DNA of 64,000 nucleotides from Doryteuthis pealeii (GCA_023376005.1 CM042141.1:90912831-90976830); one strand, 5' to 3'; shown: positions 46,515 to 57,542, numbered from the stretch's first letter. Notes: generated from the letters alone by a model not told the origin. Made by a program: numbers and translations.

Positions 46515-46785
46515 TATTCATAGATGGAAAGTTAGTCAACATTAAAACATTTCAGTTTTAATATAAAATCTTCATCAGAACAAATGGATGATAAGATGTT
46601 GTCTAACCTAAGATAAATTTTGAAAATGAAAATTTAGAAAGTATTAAGGAAAACATTTTCTTTTGTTTTCATTTTGAAAGATTAACTGTGGTTCGATAAT
46701 ATCTCATCATTTATTTGTCCTGATTAAAGGTTTTTATGATAAAACCAAAACATTTTAACATTGACTAACTTTCCATCTATATATA
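46515..46785. mobile_element. MITE-like foldback with about 34-bp inverted ends
   Basis: ATAGATGGAAAGTTAGTCAA at the left is mirrored by TTGACTAACTTTCCATCTAT at the right, each extended by a TTAAAACATTT-type stretch. The interior is AT-rich and non-coding. The internal GATAAGATGTTGTCTAACCT is shared with 47838. Confidence 0.75.
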
Positions 46786-46954
46786 TACATTCATCCTGTG
46801 GAACACTTTATTTTTTCTTATTTACTTTTCTAAATACCATTGGATTTATGTTCATACTTTTCCACCCAAATTTTAATATACAACTCTGCACCTTTCTGGC
46901 AATTTCAAAATTTGATTTTTCTTTTAATTAGTTTTTAAAATTGGGTTGTTTTAG

Positions 46955-47010
46955 GTAGAACTCCCCCAGATCCAGACAAAACCCGAACACAACAAAACAC
47001 CCACACCTAA
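46955..47010 (+). CDS. Possible short terminal exon
   Basis: After GGGTTGTTTTAG, a good acceptor, comes a locally GC-rich segment encoding RTPPDPDKTRTQQNTHT and TAA. It stands out from the AT-rich surroundings, but it is short and no upstream exon can be linked to it. Confidence 0.2.
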
Positions 47011-47329
47011 AGTGCAAAATCACCACCTTGGTTAAATTAAAACATGACCAAAATTTAAGTAATTGCAGATATCATTATTATTTTAGCTATTAGTTACAGA
47101 ATTATTTTTCTTATTTTCTATAGAAAAGAAAATGATTTTAGTATTGAAGTATTTTAGAAATTTCATAAGATTAAATAAAGTATTGACTTGAAAATTATTT
47201 TCACAAATTAAATACACCGAAAATTTAATAAAAATCCAATAATGATTGTAATCTTATATAATGGATATAGAAACAAGATATAAGAAAAATAATAAATTAT
47301 GATTTAAATACTCCATATATTATTTTTTT

Positions 47330-47600
47330 CCTGATGGAGTTTCGTTGTATTAGTGGGATTTTTTTTTCTTTTTGTATGAGGTTTTTTAATCAATGGGTGT
47401 TTTGTAGAGTAGGGTTTTTGTTGTATATTCAATCTCTTTCCCCATTCCCTTTCCCCATAATCTTGTCAAAGTTGCTACATTTAGTCAAACAAAGCTTAGC
47501 TTTTATTGTACGATTTAGCATATTGTCAGTAAATAATATTCAATGTCGGTTTAAAAGTTTTTCTCTTAACTTTATATTCATAAATTTATCAAATTCTTGA
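47330..47600. other. Unclassified segment with an open frame
   Basis: The + frame 47334-47600 is Phe/Ser/Ile-rich, as expected of AT-rich noise. The minus strand has TACAAAACACCCATTG, which resembles the AACAAAACACCCACACC of 46955-47010. I do not call a gene. Confidence 0.4.
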
Positions 47601-47797
47601 GTCTTTTTTTTTTTTTTTCACAAATATTCTTTCTTGCTTTTTTTTTTTATCAGTTTAGGAGTAAAACTTGCTCTTGTTTTATTTGCTCAACATGACCACT
47701 TTATTATTTTAGAAATACTAAACATTGTCTGCTTAAAGTTTCTAACACTTTTTACATGAGGATATTGCATTAAACTAATAGATTATATATTTAATTC

Positions 47798-48507
47798 AGG
47801 CTAAAAGCATTGTAAAGGTAACACAAAGTCAAACTTTTTTGATAAGATGTTGTCTAACCTGAGTTCATTTTTCAAAATGAAAAGTGAGAAAATATTATAG
47901 AAAAAAAATGTTCTTTCGTTTTTGATAACATTTTTAGACCTTATTTTTCTAATGCAGGTATCATTGGGGAACGAGAAAAGTTTTGATAAACGGGCCAGGC
48001 TTTGACCCGTTGATAAAAACTTTTCTTGTTCCCCAATCGGGGGGATGGATGAATGGATGATACTACCCACCCATGTAAGGTGGGTTTGGATGTTTCTCTG
48101 AACCCCATCCCCCCCAATAAAAGATGATGGATTTCTCATTTGAGAATGGAGTCACCTTCATCCTCTAAAACAGAATCTTCATCGCTTGAGACTTGTGAAT
48201 AATTATCTGACCAAGAGTCACCTGAAGTCTCCACAATAAAAAAAAAATCTCTCTACCATTTTCAATTTCTTCAGCTATTAGAAATCACTGAAATTTCTCT
48301 ATCAATAAATTTTAGAACTCTCGTGGTAGGTGCAAGAAATGGTCATATACAAGACCTGGAGAAAAGTTTTGATAAACGGGCCAGGCTTTGGCCGTTTATC
48401 AAAACTTTTCTTGTTCCCCAATGATACCTACATCAGAAAAATAAGGTCTAAAAAAGTTATCAAAAAAGTTCAGCTTTGTGTTACCTTTACGCTTTTAACC
48501 TGGACTA
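47798..48507. mobile_element. Family-E foldback interrupted by a roughly 330-bp insert
   Basis: Outer ends match family E (CAGGCTAAAAGC and GCTTTTAACCTGGACTA). Two nearly identical 56-bp hairpins, GTTTTGATAAACGGGCCAGG and its inverse, occur at about 47974-48030 and 48360-48416 and bracket a segment absent from the 39737 copy. Confidence 0.7.
48130..48236 (-). pseudogene. Acidic ORF fragment inside the family-E insert
   Basis: On the minus strand a short frame reads ETSGDSWSDNYSQVSSDEDS then VLEDEGDSILK and a stop. Acid- and Ser-rich stretches like this occur near the N-terminus of piggyBac-type transposases, but no catalytic part is visible, so this is only a suggestion. Confidence 0.25.
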
Positions 48508-49026
48508 ATGAGTGTCTTTCATTAATTCTTCTTAACACTTAATTAGATTTTTGAAATATTTATCACCTGATTTTAATAATTAACAGTAAAAAAAATTTTT
48601 TAAATGATATTTTTTTTTTTAAGTCAAAATTTTCTTGTTTGTTTCTGTTAATGCCAGAACATTGTTTTTTGTTTGTTGTTTTCTTTTCTTTTTTTTTTTT
48701 TTTTTTTTTAATAAAATTTTAAAAATTGAACATGTTTATTAAAGATTTTTTATGTAAACGATATATGTGTATGATTTTTTTAATTTTTAATTTTTTTTTA
48801 TTAAAATTTTATTTGTACAATCTTGAATCTACTCATGACTGTTAAATTCATTTATATACACGAACAAAAAAAAAAAAAAGAAAACATTTCTAGCTTATTA
48901 TATTTAATGTTGATCCAGAATGGTTTTGTTATTAAATATCAGTTGTAGCTGAAAAAATGATTGTCTTCTTTTTCTTTTAAATTTTTTTCTCTTTTTATAA
49001 TGGGGGAGTGGGGGGGGTCCTTATTT

Positions 49027-49567
49027 GGGTTGTTGGATTGGTTTTGTTTTACGGCATATCAACCTCAGTGAGTCATTTAAGGCTGACAAAGTTTTGAAAT
49101 AAATTCATTCTTAATGGATACTCAAATTTTTTTTTATAAACACATTTTTCTTTTTAACCCATAGATGGGACCCTAACAGGCACTACCACTCCAGGTCAGA
49201 GTGGACCAGGGAGCAATTGTGATGAAGGGTGCTCCACATTCCCCAAACCTCCAGAACTGGAACCTCACCATCAGATAGTTTAACGTCATTCCTAGGACAC
49301 CGCCTTCTAGCACCCATGTGATAAAAAGGGTTGGGGCTTGCCATAAGGGCAATAGGTTTGGGGCAATCATATAGGTGCTAGGGCTTGACCAGCCATCTAG
49401 CCTAAGTAAGGGTCTAAGTGGCGTGTTGCAGGTCATGGACTGCTCATCCACTAGGATTCCGTCCTTAAGCATCCCGAGTCACCACCCATGGCCAACCGGT
49501 GGCCCCATTGGGGGGTTCTTACCCCTCTGCAGAGGTGCAGTTGGTGTATTTTAAAGCCCCAGCCAAC
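49027..49567 (+). repeat. Family-A repeat, most complete copy
   Basis: Runs in order through the head (CGGCATATCAACCTCAGTGA), CATAGATGGGACCCTAACAG, AGTGGACCAGGGAGCAATTG, CCTTCTAGCACCCATGTGAT, TTGACCAGCC, AAGTAAGGGTCTAAGTGG, ATGGACTGCTCATCCACTAG and CCTCTGCAGAGGTGCAG. It is the best reference copy, at about 540 bp. Confidence 0.8.
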
Positions 49568-49900
49568 ATTTTGGTGGCATTTTGGCTAATGTGCTGGACT
49601 GCAACATAGTGTGTATTTACTGACATCCCCACCATGTCAGTCGAACACAACGATCGATTATTGTGTGGAGAATCATGCACAAACCGAAGATCATACGTGG
49701 CTAGTGTTTAGAAAATTATGTGAATCCCTTCGGCATTCCTCTTTTGAGATGCCTCAGGAACTGGGCAATAAACACAGCCCTGCCCCTTTTAAGTTAAGGG
49801 GGTAGGTGTTGCCTGGGGGGATAGCCCCCTGGGATCATACTGATTAATATCTTTCTGGTTCAATGGCCGAAACCAGTGGACACAGGCCCCAAAGTGTGAG
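49567..49900 (+). repeat. GC-rich family-D element with tRNA-like head
   Basis: The head GGCTAATGTGCTGGACTGCA is SINE-like; the body has GAGATGCCTCAGGAACTGGG, CAATAAACACAGCCCTGCCC and GGTAGGTGTTGCCTGG. A related head is at 36500-36560. Confidence 0.65.
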
Positions 49901-49904
49901 TAAG

Positions 49905-50095
49905 TATGACATACGTAGTGAGTTTGAACTCTAGTCGTGCGATTACATTCACCTTCGAACTAATACCTTTGGAGAAGGTATGAACCCCCTCATCCTCTCA
50001 GCTGTGGGTTGAATAGTACTACTACTGTTCTTCTCCAAGGATGGTTTTAGCATTGAATGACCTATGGAGGTTGATGTACCATTAAACAAAGAAAT
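49905..50095 (+). mobile_element. Family-B-like SINE
   Basis: GTGAGTTTGAACTCTAGTCG (B-box-like), AATACCTTTGGAGAAGGTAT and GAACCCCCTCATCCTCTCAG. It ends GAGGTTGATGTACCATTAAA. Confidence 0.6.
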
Positions 50096-50394
50096 TACTC
50101 ACCGTTATTTTGAAAAATAAGTAAAACAGTCCGTTTTTTTACGACAGGGTTGATTTCTTTATTGATATTTTTTTAGCAGAATTCTGTATTCATGGTTCTT
50201 TTAGTAAAAGAACCCCAAATAGAAACTTATAAAAATCTTTTGATATAATTATTATTTGTTATTTATAATCATTTAAAAACAAAAATATCTAAGCAGAACA
50301 TTTTTTTCTGCTAAGAGGAAAAATAATCACATGAGATTATTTGGTCCAATACATTTTCTGCAATTTTTTTTTTTCTTTTTCAAGGTGGAGTCCC

Positions 50395-50762
50395 TGGTTT
50401 AGTTGCTTGGTTGGATTTTAAGGCAAGTCAACCCTTGTTGGCTTATTTCATGCTGAAGACGTTTTTTTATTCATTCTTGATGGGTATTCAAAAAAAATTT
50501 TTTCAAACTCTTTTTCTTTCTTTTTTTTCTATTTAACCCATAGATTGGTTGTGGTATAGTGCTAGACTGCAAAATCATTGTAAGTGAGCTTGAACTCCAG
50601 TCACACTATAACCTTCACTTTTGGTCTAATACCCTTGAGAAAGGTATGAACCCCCTCATCCCTCTACCTATGGATTAAATAGAACCACTACTGTTCTTCT
50701 AGAAGGATGGCTTTGCCATTAAATAACCCCCAAAGGTTGATATGTCATTAAGCAAAGAAACC
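50395..50762 (+). mobile_element. Family-A head followed by family-B-like SINE
   Basis: 50395-50540 holds the family-A head (TTAAGGCAAGTCAACCCTTG). 50545-50762 is a SINE with GTGGTATAGTGCTAGACTGC, GAACTCCAGTCACACT and TACCCTTGAGAAAGGTATGA. Confidence 0.6.
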
Positions 50763-50789
50763 AAACAAAACATTTTTATTTATCTTGGA

Positions 50790-51275
50790 CAATAAAATAC
50801 AGTTGGAACTGACCATGTTGCCCAAAAGTAGGTATTTATCCAACCCATTCACCATGGGTAGGATGTGACACAATGTCGCAAGGATGGGGCATCCAGTGAG
50901 AACTGAAAGACAAAAATAGGAAGAATAATGACTTGGACACTTCAGAAGATAAACTAAGTAAACTACACATGAACTGACCTGATCAGGAATATGCAGAGGA
51001 AATGTAAAGAGAGAAACTGAATAGCAACCCAAAATAAATCCATCAGAACTAATTATACCATCCAGTTGGCTGGGACAGTAGAATAAACCCACTGCACCTC
51101 TCCAGAAGGGTAAGATCACTGTCCAAATGGGACCCTCCATTGGCCATTTACTACGGGTAGGATGTGACACCAAGTCACAAGTACGTGGCATCCAGTGAAG
51201 ATCAAACTCGCTATTTAGTAATGGATCTGCAAGACTAGCTTGCGGATCATTACATCACGATGGAACGTCTGTCAA
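50790..51275 (-). mobile_element. Two family-H SINE copies
   Basis: GGTAGGATGTGACAC occurs twice (50857 and 51159), each followed by a GGCATCCAGTGA block. The second continues to CTGCAAGACTAGCTTGCGG and CATTACATCACGATGG, the inverse of a tRNA-like head. Other copies: 57690-57850 and 58090-58275. Confidence 0.6.
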
Positions 51276-51400
51276 ATGAGAACACATTTTTCTTTTTTCT
51301 TTTTCTCTCTCTTTCTAAACATCATTCATCCACCATGAAATAGGCAGCCAACAATCGATTTCAAAAGTAGAAAAAGAACATTTATTCCATGAAACATACA

Positions 51401-51451
51401 AGGTGTGTCAAAAAAGGATCAATTTTTTTGTACTTTTTGACACACCTTGTA
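51401..51451. mobile_element. Miniature mariner-like foldback
   Basis: CAAGGTGTGTCAAAAA and its inverse TTTTTGACACACCTTG separated by about 20 bases, with TA flanks. Same element as 14338-14395. Confidence 0.75.
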
Positions 51452-51929
51452 TTCTGAAAAAAAAAAAAAAATAATGTTCCATTCTTTCTTCTTTTTTTTT
51501 TTTTTTAAATTTCCAAGGACAACAATAAACAAGACATGTGATCAGCTTATCAATAAGCATTCTATGCAAGGAATGCAGTGTGACAATAATAAAGAGATAT
51601 TTATGGCAAAAATGCACATAATTTTGACTCTCCCTCATCCATTTTACAGCTGTTGGTTATTTCTGTCTTTGTGATTATGAGAACTTTTCAGCACCTTCTG
51701 CAATAAGAGGAGGTTCACAGGTCAGATAGGCAGCTAGAAAGCATCATCATCATGTTGACATCATGGATTCTCATGATTCTCTCTCACCACCCATCCCTAT
51801 TGGTCATTGCACTCAGCCTCCAATTTCACACACAGCAAATTGATGTAGGTTTTTGTTGGTTAACCAACACTTGTGTGTCCACGTGTAAGGGAATTTTCCT
51901 CTCATCTCACTTATGAGAGCGTGACACAA

Positions 51930-52135
51930 GGACATTTTTATGTGGGCCCACCCACAAGCCGAAACTCATAGGTGGTAGGCACAAAAAATGCATTGATCCC
52001 ATCAGCATTCGCCCTCAAGGGGGCACCTCAGGCACTGGGCAATAAACCCAGCCCCGCCCCTTTAAATCAAGGGGGCAGGTATTGCCTGGGGGGATAGTAC
52101 CCTACAGGGGGGATAGCCCCCTGTGTGTCCATGTG
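51930..52135 (+). repeat. GC-rich family-D element
   Basis: Contains CCCACAAGCCGAAACTCATA, AAAAAATGCATTGATCCCAT, GGGCAATAAACCCAGCCCCG and AGGTATTGCCTGGGGGGATA. Confidence 0.75.
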
Positions 52136-52283
52136 TAAGCGTCCATAGGAAAATGCCATATGAGTTCATCATTGTTTCTCCAGCATGTCTTGTTTATCAT
52201 ACTTTGATGGTTTATGTAATAGGAGGTAAGTATGTTACGATTTTTGTGACCATTTTTAGATGAGAGCACTTTACAGTGAAGAT

Positions 52284-52400
52284 TCCTTGTGTTCCCTAGT
52301 GTTAGGTAGAATCCTTGTGTTCCTCGGTATCCCTTAGTGTTAGGCAGAGTCCTAAGTTGTTCCTCGGTGTTCCTTAGTGTTAGGTAGAATCCTTGGCTGT
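52284..52400 (+). repeat. Minisatellite, about three units
   Basis: Units contain TTAGTGTTAGGTAGAATCC with TGTTCC or CCTCGGT spacers of varying length. The 117-residue open frame on the other strand (52102-52455) results from this repeat. Confidence 0.75.
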
Positions 52401-52559
52401 TGATCCATCCGCCCGTGTCAAATACCAGCAACTGAGGGGCTTTCAAGATTGGCAATTAAATAGTTAACTAACCACATATTCGATCATGTTGATTGCCTGG
52501 CTTTAATCAACGCAGAGTTTATAATATTAAGTGGTGAACTTCAGCACATTTTATATCTT

Positions 52560-52870
52560 AAATATTCCAACAAAGAAACCATACAGCTGCTTTTTTGTGG
52601 AGTGCTGTCTATAAAATTTGTTCAACACAGTATTCTTCTGTAGTTCCAATTTAGCTTTTTCTGCTTCATTAGTCCAAGTGGTGCAGCCATACAGTTGCAC
52701 TGACATGGCTACAACTTGGAAGAATTCTGTGTTTATCTTATCCGAGAGATCAGATTTCCATATGATTGATAATCTGTCTTAGCAGTCCAAACCATTACTA
52801 TGCATATATTGACATCACTTTCTGTAGATGAGATATTACTACCTTGGTAATGTATTCCTATCTAATACAA
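52560..52870 (-). mobile_element. Degenerate LINE reverse transcriptase C-terminal piece
   Basis: On the minus strand, shifting frames read YLGSNISSTESDVN, then a WTA segment, IWKSDLSDKI-like sequence, QLYGCTTWT, and LNKFYRQHSTKKQLYG. This is the YLG...LLYG-x-x-TWT region found at the C-terminal end of many non-LTR reverse transcriptases. Frameshifts and stops make it a dead copy. Confidence 0.7.
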
Positions 52871-52999
52871 ATAAGTTTTAATTTGACCTATAGATGGGAC
52901 CCTAACAGGTACTAGCACACCAGGGAGGAATATTTTTCTGTTCAAAGCCCCCCCCCCTCATTCCCTCACTGATGAACTTTCAACAAAACAAAACATTAT

Positions 53000-53292
53000 T
53001 TTTTGTATTATTTAGATTTTTCAGGCTCGTCCTCATCTATTCATCTCGGTCAATGTACCCTCTGCCTTCTTCAGCTGTTTCTGATCAAACTTGGGAGCCT
53101 TCATGGAACCTTCACCCAAACCATATATTCAATTCCTTCAGGTAGATTGTTCTCGGGTTCAGCTAGGTTATGTATTCAATATTATTTTCGCCTGTAGTCA
53201 GGATTGAACCTGCAACCTCCGGATGATTGTCAGAACTCTAACTCAACACATATCTCTGTTACACCATGTGTCCTACTGGACAATTCAGAGTG
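53000..53292 (-). mobile_element. Family-C SINE with tRNA-like head
   Basis: Minus strand: GGACACATGGTGTAACAGAG (A-box-like) and TTGCAGGTTCAATCCTG (B-box-like), then the body with CCCAAGTTTGATCAG and GAAGAAGGCAGAGGGTACAT. Sister of 31488-31874. Confidence 0.7.
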
Positions 53293-53329
53293 AATTTTTA
53301 GAACCTATAAACCTTTTGTTTTTTACCTA

Positions 53330-53950
53330 GAATTTACTTATACTTATGAAGGATTTTTTTTTTACCTTACTCATATTGTAATTTTAAAAAAAAAAATTTT
53401 TAATAATCTATTTTAATTGGTATTATTGATTTATATATAGTTTGTTTTATTTTAATATGTATTTAAAGTTATCTAATATTTAGAGTTTTACGAGAAAATT
53501 ATTCACAAATAAGAAATAGTCATAATCTTCTTCTACATTGAATTTTATATTTTATTATTTGGTGAAAAAAAAAAAAAAACAACTCTTTTGATTATTGTCT
53601 GTTGTAAAATTTTATTTTCAGACAGACGATAATCAAAACAGATGGTTTTGACGTCCCCCAAAAGAAAAACCTTAAATATTTGAACTATTTGAATTTAACG
53701 GTTAGAAACTTGGTTTAATTAGAAAGAAAATATTTGAATTTTGACAGGAAAACTTTTTTTTTATGTCTATTATTTAAAAAATATAAGATTCTTTAATAAA
53801 AGAGTGTGGCAAAAATTAATTTTTATACTGCCCAAAGGGCGTTTTTTTTTTTTTTTTTGTTAGTCTTTAATTACTACTTAAACAAGGTGTTCATCTCCAT
53901 ACTCGGACTACTCAAGAGGTCACTATAGCCTAACATATGCGCTGCATCCT
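53330..53950. other. AT-rich spacer with short repeats
   Basis: Includes ATATAGTTTGTTTTATTTTA (shared with 32277), a small hairpin at about 53584-53645 (TTTTGATTATTGTCTGT and its inverse), and AAGGGCGTTTTTTTTT as at 32463. No gene seen. Confidence 0.5.
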
Positions 53951-54015
53951 TGAGATCTTTTCCAATGTTCTTCCCTATCTATTAAGAGGGCACATCTGCA
54001 AAAATCTTGTGTATA

Positions 54016-54919
54016 TCTTATTATAAATGGAAATTGTGTGTTTGTCTGTAATCAAAACTATATTACTACTCAAGTCACAATTCCCTTAGTTATTTACATC
54101 ATATTCTCCATGATTTTATCTTCATTTAAACCTCAATTATTAATAAAATTGTTTTGCATTATTAATACTGTTGACCATATCTACATACTAGGATATTTAC
54201 CACATACCCCACGTGTACGGGTTAGGCACAAAGCCCTATTAATGTGGGAACCTACACGAACCAAAGCTCATGGGTAGTGGGTGCAAAAAATGCGTTGATC
54301 CCGTCGGCATTCCCCCTCAAGGTGGGCAATAAACCCAGCCCTGCCCCTTTAAATCGAGGGGGCAGGTGTTGCCTGGTGGGATGGCCCCTGGATCAACGAT
54401 GTTAGCTTGTAAGGTCCAGGATCGAAGCCACTGGACCCCCCCCGGTCGAAACCGGAGTTAGATATGTTGGACATATCTACATACTAAAAACATGCAATTG
54501 TACTTATATATAAAACAAAATAATGGTTTACAGTGTGATTGGAAAGGATAATTTGCCTATGATATTAGAAATTTGATTTTGATAAATATGTGCTTAGTAT
54601 TATTGATTTCTAATTGTTTGGTTTCAACTTAATGAATATGTGCAAAAAGCTCAGGGATATATCTTAAAAGAAATCCATTAACAAGAAAAAATAACTAATT
54701 TTATTCTTTACTTCCTATTTTAAATAAATAGTTAAATTAGGAAAATTTAGCAATGAAAAACGGGATTGATGTTTCATTTGTTCAATTTTTTAATTTTACA
54801 CCCCCCCCCCGTTCCAAATCATTTTATCTGCATTTTTATTTAGTTTCAATTAATATATTTCATATAATATTACATTAAAACTTAAACATTTTCACCCGGA
54901 GGGTGCATATATTTGCTAG
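54016..54919 (+). mobile_element. Helitron with nested GC-rich element, 904 bp
   Basis: Starts TCTTATTATAAATGG after A; ends with hairpin TCACCCGGAGGGTGC... ATATATTTG and CTAG (54916-54919), followed by T. Removing it restores a family-C sequence, CTTGTGTATA joined to TAACAATAAAGATGAG, so it inserted into a family-C SINE (about 53985-55005). Non-autonomous. Confidence 0.85.
54191..54486 (+). mobile_element. Family-D element with 15-bp target duplication
   Basis: Bracketed by the direct repeat CATATCTACATACTA (54176-54190 and 54472-54486). Body: ACCACATACCCCACGTGTAC, GGGCAATAAACCCAGCCCTG and TGTTGCCTGGTGGG. The duplication length suggests retroposition, so family D is probably a SINE. Confidence 0.75.
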
Positions 54920-55399
54920 TAACAATAAAGATGAGAACAGTCTGAAACATTTAAATAATACAAATTATCAAGCCTCATCTAAAAAGAAATTCAGACAAAG
55001 ATGTTTTTAAAAAAAGTGTTTATTGTGCTGAGATACAGATGTGGCTAAATGCCAGTTTCTTATTTGATAACCACATTTGTCCAATGTCACCCGAGTGACG
55101 GGCATAAATTTTTTTTTTTTTTTTGTAATTAGTAGTGCTGCTTCACAGAATCTCCCCAAGTTCTGATCACCCTCAAGCAATGCTTTGATCAGAAAATTCT
55201 CAGACCGTGTTATATTGTTGTCGGATGATCGGGGGGGAGTGAGGGACTGAAATGGATGATGCCATTCCGCTGTGTAACAATTACATGTGGTAGAAATATT
55301 TATGACTTGTCACTTGATAAAGATTAAAGCATTGCTTAATAACAACAACATGAAGGTCATGGTTTGGAAAACAAAAATCTTTTTAAAAGGGTTAAACTG

Positions 55400-55435
55400 C
55401 AAAGTCTGTCTAAAAAATAATGAGACTGACTGTGT

Positions 55436-55468
<33 letters not shown>

Positions 55469-56440
55469 TTTCATTACAAACTTAATTTTAAATCAACTCT
55501 ATAAGTCTCCTTAGGAATCTACACATCACAAAAGATGGTTCTTCCCATTCCTGAAAATAATGCTGGAAGTCTTTAACTGACACTGCCTTCAGTTGTTTTA
55601 TCATGACCTCTTGCAGGTTTCCAAAAGTTTCCAACTGATTGTGTACAATTTTTTTTTAATATTTAAAAAAAAAAAAAAAAAAATTTATAAACTTAATTAC
55701 AAATTAACTTCATCAGTTCCCTTAGGAACTCACACACCAACAACTCCTGGAATTCTTCAACTGACACTGCCTTCAATTGCTTCATCACAACCTCTTGTAT
55801 GCTCACAAAAGTTTCCAAATGGTAACCATGGAGCCGAGTTTTAGGAAGTCGCACACCAACAATTTTCCCACTCTTGGAAACAATGATGGAAGTCCTTAAC
55901 TGACACTGCCTTCAATTGCTTCATCACAACCTCTTGTATGCTCCCAAAAGTTTTCCAAATGGTAACCATGGAGCTGAGTTTTCATTTTTGAGAAAGAGGA
56001 AATTGTTACAAAGTCTCAGATCAGGGGAGTAAGGAGGCTGTGGCAGCACAGAAATATTCTTTTTAGCAAAAATAAAAAAATAAAAATAATTCACAGAATT
56101 TGATTGCATAATGCTGCTCGTTCCATTTTCATGACAATTACCGAAACTCTTGGAATAATTCAAGATTACACAGCTGAATGTGAATTATGAATCAAATGTT
56201 TACAAGGTCAACATCAATCAGCTTGGGTGCCTCGTGTAGTATAATGGTTAGCAAGCTGGATTAGCAGATCATTGTAAGTAGATTGAATTCTCACTGGGCA
56301 CCCCATACTTCTGGCCTTGTGTCACATTTAAGCTTAGTAAATAATAACATCAATTAGCTAATTTTCAATCAGAGTTGCCAACCTGAAAATTAAAATTTTT
56401 AAAAATTAAAAAAATCTCATTACTTTCTTGACAGACTTTG
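55400..56440 (-). mobile_element. Degenerate mariner-like transposon
   Basis: Inverted ends: AAAGTCTGTC followed by TAAAAAATAATGAGAC (55401-55426), and the inverse of AAAGTCTGTCAAGAAAGTAA (56412-56440). The minus-strand frame 55924-56163 contains VLPQPPYSPDLRLCNNFLF, the PPYSPDL motif with the last catalytic Asp region of mariner transposases. Downstream frames repeat MKQLKAVSVKDFHHCFQEW, the C-terminal segment, three times (about 55840-55950, 55730-55830 and 55530-55640). The N-terminal half is absent, so it cannot be active. Confidence 0.8.
56225..56303 (+). repeat. tRNA-like sequence (not a functional tRNA)
   Basis: GGGTGCC and GGCACCC would form a 7-bp acceptor stem, and GTGTAGTATAATGGTTAGCA is a fair A box. 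The T-arm pairs poorly and no clean anticodon stem is visible. Probably a SINE head; it lies inside the mariner remnant. Confidence 0.45.
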
Positions 56441-56856
56441 TAAATTGTTCTCACCAAATTTCTTGTGTCTCACTTTAGGAATTATTGCTCACTGCCGAGA
56501 AAATGTCTATAACATTTTAGTACTTCCTGAAACTCTTTAAGTCAACTTAGATACAACAAACTTTTCTGTACATTGCTTATTAAAGCAGAATATAAGGATA
56601 GTATTAAATAAAAATTCAAGCAATGTATCTTAAAAACAAACCAAAAAATTGGGTGATTAAAATTATAATTTTATATGTATATAAATCCGAGAACATTAAA
56701 AAAACTTTAAAACAAACTTTAAAATGCAATCCTTATTTATCTTTTCATTTTTTAAATTTTTTATACAGTTCAATTAGCAGAGTGAAAAGCAGGTACAGAA
56801 AAAAAAGTTACATTCTTAACAGTAATAACAACAATTGCATTTTGCTATCAATTTGT

Positions 56857-56860
<4 letters not shown>

Positions 56861-56903
<43 letters not shown>

Positions 56904-57027
56904 TCACAGATTAATTAAATCTTTATATATATATATAAAAAGGAAATAACAGATTAGGACAAAATGTGAGTACTATTAATTGATTGAAATTGTTTGTTTT
57001 AACCCACTGTGTTCCTCCACACACACA

Positions 57028-57070
<43 letters not shown>
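56861..57070. repeat. Two (TA)n microsatellites
   Basis: 56861-56900 and 57035-57069. The open frames ending in runs of alternating Tyr and Ile come from these. Confidence 0.97.
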
Positions 57071-57072
<2 letters not shown>

Positions 57073-57542
57073 AGAAAGAAATGGATATATAAAATCCGAT
57101 AATGTAAATGTATAAAGTTTTTGAAAAACAAAACTGTCAATCCTCAACATATTGTCTTGTTTTTTTGTTTTTTTTCCAAAAACTTTATACATTAATAAAT
57201 AATTAATAAGTTTAAATAACAGCCAACGTGTGTAACCTGACTTTTTTGGCACATAAGTAAATGCATTTTCGTGATTTGATATGTATATAATGTCAGCTAC
57301 TTGCTACATCACATTGTCTCATAATACAGATCAACCTGGTATATTTGTAAATCTAAAAATCAAAATCAAGACAGTTGTATATTTTTGCTAAATAAGCCTT
57401 ATATGTGTTCATCGGGAAAGCCAGAAAATAGATAATATGTCAACAATATATTCAAGTTCACCTCTAGTTTATAAGATATAAAAATATCCAATTTGCGAAA
57501 TACCTTATAGTCATTGACTGAAGGATTATACAAAGGAAACTG

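Noticed and set aside
50748..51191. Minus-strand 147-codon frame
   Set aside because: Runs through family-H SINE copies, with no domain.
52102..52455. Minus-strand 117-codon frame with repeated GFYLTL-like units
   Set aside because: The repetition comes from the 52284-52400 minisatellite.
56225..56303. Functional tRNA gene
   Set aside because: The acceptor stem pairs, but the T-arm and anticodon arm do not; it sits in a transposon remnant.
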